A stretch of 12,860 nucleotides of DNA from Candidatus Paceibacter sp. (lineage in GTDB: Bacteria > Patescibacteriota > Patescibacteriia > SG8-24 > DYFX01). Of this stretch, positions 11,262 to 12,860 are shown one piece after another; positions within the stretch are counted from its first letter, which is position 1; each line of letters begins with the position of its first letter. The notes beneath the pieces were generated by a model. The model was not told where the DNA came from. It searched no databases and saw only the letters and a program-made list of their open reading frames with translations. Where the stretch lies: positions 1 through 12,860 of the forward strand of contig DYFX01000031.1 of assembly GCA_020724945.1 (NCBI GenBank). Direction: 5' to 3'. The position numbers were made by a program, and so were the translations under genes.

Positions 11262-12329
11262 ATGAGCCTGGAGATGCTGAGACGCGAGATCGAGACGGTC
11301 ACATGGCGTGTTCTCGAGGCGGTGGCCTCGAGGGCGCGGCTGGTGCAGACGGTGGCCGCGGTCAAGACGGGGCAGAACCTCCCGAGGAGGGACGCCGCAC
11401 GCGAGGAGGACCTGCTCCGCGCTGCGGAGGAGTGTGCGCCGTCGCCTCTGTCCGGTCGCGCCGCGCGCGCGGTCACGCGGGCGGTGATCGACGCATGCCT
11501 GGACGCTGTCGACGGCTCGGGGATGCGGGAGATGCTGGTGTCGCGGAGCGGCGGTCGAGCGGTCGCGGCGGTGGGTATCGGAGAGGGACTGCCGAGGGCA
11601 TGGATCGCTGGTCCGTGCTCCGTCGAATCGGTGGCTCAGGTCGACGCCGTCGCCGGCTCGCTGGCAGCTCTCGGAGTCAACCACCTCCGCGGCGGCGCAT
11701 TCAAACCGAGGACGTCTCCGTACGACTTCCAGGGCCGTGGTCTGGCTGCGCTCCTTGAGCTGTCCCGTGCCGCCCGGACGCGCGGCATGTGGAGCGTCTC
11801 CGAGGCCACCGGTGAGAGCGTCGTCGACGAGGTGGCGGACTCGGTGGACGTGATCCAGATCGGAGCTCGCAACTGCCAGTCGTACGACCTCCTCCGCGCC
11901 GTCGCCATCGCCGCGGCCGCACGCGGCCGCTCCGTGATGCTCAAGCGCGGTCCCGGTACCACGATCGCTGAGTGGATCTCGGCGGCCGAGTACATCGCGA
12001 ACGCGGGGTGCGAGCACATCCTCCTCTGCGAGCGCGGCATCCGCACGTTCGAGCCGTCCACCCGGTACACGCTGGACCTGTCCGCGGTCGCCGTCGCGCG
12101 CGTGATGACGCGGCTCCCGATCGTGGTAGACGTCAGTCACCCGGCGGGCCGGCGTGACCTCCTCGTTCCGCTCGCGGCGGCCGCGTACGCCACCGGGGCC
12201 GACGCCGTGATGGTGGAGGTCCACCCGGACCCCGACCTCGCGCTGTCGGACTCCGCGCAGCAGGTGACGCCGGAGGCGTTCGCGGCGCTCAAGCAGGAGG
12301 TCGACGCGCGCGTTCCGTGGAGGACCTGA
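11262..12329 (+). CDS. aroF: Chorismate mutase (AroQ) - DAHP synthase (type I-beta) fusion
   Basis: The protein has 355 residues and starts at ATG 11262; its SD (11251-11259) overlaps the ParB-like stop. Residues 1-85 match an AroQ chorismate mutase. R7, R24, K35, D44, R47 and E48 have exactly the spacing of R11, R28, K39, D48, R51 and E52 in the E. coli enzyme; the equivalent of Gln88 is not obvious. From about 110 it is a DAHP synthase of the Bacillus/Thermotoga type, joining phosphoenolpyruvate and erythrose-4-phosphate as the first step of aromatic amino acid synthesis. IAGPC gives C119, SHPAG gives H293, then E319 and D330. These four metal ligands keep the spacing known for the Thermotoga enzyme apart from four residues between Cys and His. 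The loop usually reading QIGARNMQN is QIGARNCQS here. In Bacillus the fused mutase domain mediates feedback control. Nothing looks broken. Confidence 0.93.
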   Translation: MSLEMLRREIETVTWRVLEAVASRARLVQTVAAVKTGQNLPRRDAAREEDLLRAAEECAPSPLSGRAARAVTRAVIDACLDAVDGSGMREMLVSRSGGRAVAAVGIGEGLPRAWIAGPCSVESVAQVDAVAGSLAALGVNHLRGGAFKPRTSPYDFQGRGLAALLELSRAARTRGMWSVSEATGESVVDEVADSVDVIQIGARNCQSYDLLRAVAIAAAARGRSVMLKRGPGTTIAEWISAAEYIANAGCEHILLCERGIRTFEPSTRYTLDLSAVAVARVMTRLPIVVDVSHPAGRRDLLVPLAAAAYATGADAVMVEVHPDPDLALSDSAQQVTPEAFAALKQEVDARVPWRT

Positions 12330-12860
12330 TGTGCGGGATCGCGGGCGCGTACAACGCGGAGCGAGGCCTGACGCGAGACGAGGTCAACGTGGTCGCGCAG
12401 GCGACGCGCGCGCTCGCCCATCGCGGTCCGGATGGGGAGGGCCTCCTCCCCCTCCATGGCTCCTCCGCCCTCCCCGCTGCCGTCCTCGGACACCGGCGTC
12501 TCGCCGTCCGCGACACGTCGAGCGCAAGCGCGCAGCCGATGGTGTACGCGAGGCGCGGCCTGAGCGGCGCTCTCACGTACAACGGGGAGCTGTGGAACGA
12601 GGAGGACCTCCGCGCTGCCCTCGGCGCTGACGAGGGCTTGCGGACGAGCGGAGACACGGAGGTGGTCGCCGCGGCGCTCCTCCGGTGGGGGGAGGCGGCG
12701 CTCGAGAAGCTCGACGGGATGCTGGCGCTGGCGTGGTACGCGCCGGACGGCTCCCTCCTCCTCGCGCGCGATCGGTACGGTAAGGTGCCGCTGTTCATCG
12801 TCAGGACGGGGTCCACGTGGTTCTGGTCCTCCGAGCGAAAGGCCCTCCCCTCTCACCTCC
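12329..12860 (+). CDS. asnB: AsnB-like glutamine-dependent amidotransferase, N-terminal part (runs off the window)
   Basis: ATG 12329 overlaps the TGA of the DAHP synthase gene, so the two are coupled. The visible 177 residues are a class II glutamine amidotransferase domain. Cys2 (after removal of Met it is the N-terminal nucleophile) lies in MCGIAGAYN, followed by ALAHRGPDGEG, LGHRRLAV (Arg), TYNGELWNE (Asn) and SGDTEVV (Asp). Then come KLDGMLALAWY and LLLARDRYGKVPLF, both typical of asparagine synthase B. The ATP-using synthetase half would lie past the window. It would take ammonia from glutamine and amidate an acid such as aspartate. AsnB paralogues in some Gram-positives (LtsA) instead amidate diaminopimelate of peptidoglycan. 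The full gene is needed to decide. Confidence 0.9.
   Translation, partial: MCGIAGAYNAERGLTRDEVNVVAQATRALAHRGPDGEGLLPLHGSSALPAAVLGHRRLAVRDTSSASAQPMVYARRGLSGALTYNGELWNEEDLRAALGADEGLRTSGDTEVVAAALLRWGEAALEKLDGMLALAWYAPDGSLLLARDRYGKVPLFIVRTGSTWFWSSERKALPSHL

Noticed and set aside
9608..11476. 622-codon open frame on the minus strand
   Set aside because: It lies opposite the methylase-like, ParB-like and chorismate mutase genes, which have clear motifs. Its composition is Arg/Pro/Ala-rich, as expected for antisense frames of GC-rich genes.
1..12860. tRNA, rRNA and riboswitch genes
   Set aside because: No cloverleaf with a T-loop GTTCRA-type signature, no rRNA-like segment and no recognisable riboswitch core was seen by eye. 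A covariance-model scan was not possible.

Overview
The window looks like part of a high-GC tailed-phage (or prophage) genome. All recognisable genes lie on the + strand. They are tightly packed, often sharing 1-4 bases between stop and start, and most carry a very uniform Shine-Dalgarno (SD) site, AGGAGGACG. No structural, packaging or integrase gene is visible. The phage assignment rests on the replication and recombination module, the many small unknown genes and the lytic transglycosylase. The host cannot be named; a high-GC bacterium is the safest statement.

Layout. 1-596: the tail of a VWA-domain protein and a small XRE-like HTH protein. 622-3381: a recombination set made of a RecB/Cas4-type nuclease with four cysteines placed for an Fe-S cluster, a Sak4-like RecA-fold ATPase, and a single-stranded DNA-binding protein ending in DDDDIPF. 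3498-6813: replication, with an initiator or helicase-loader-like protein carrying a perfect 351-bp in-frame tandem duplication and a T7 gp4-like primase-helicase. 6823-7694: a zinc-ribbon protein and an HNH (DUF968/Ref-like) nuclease. 7704-8294: a self-contained unit of a sigma70-like promoter, two small genes and a terminator. 8293-8982: a second promoter and two small unknown genes. 8983-9131: a spacer with a 14-bp perfect inverted repeat and a possible 14-residue leader ORF. 9132-11251: a lytic transglycosylase, a short N6-adenine methyltransferase-like protein that stops before the catalytic NPP motif, and a ParB-like protein. 11262-12860: a chorismate mutase-DAHP synthase fusion translationally coupled to an AsnB-like glutamine amidotransferase that runs off the window.

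How the parts fit. Exonuclease, recombinase and SSB would handle recombination and end processing. Initiator, primase-helicase and SSB would build the replication fork. The duplicated segment inside the initiator gene carries inverted repeats, palindromes and a purine tract, so it may hold the origin, as in the lambda O gene. The last two genes are the most unusual cargo: a complete-looking entry enzyme of the shikimate pathway, with every expected metal ligand and most mutase residues, next to an amidotransferase. They look like auxiliary metabolic genes.
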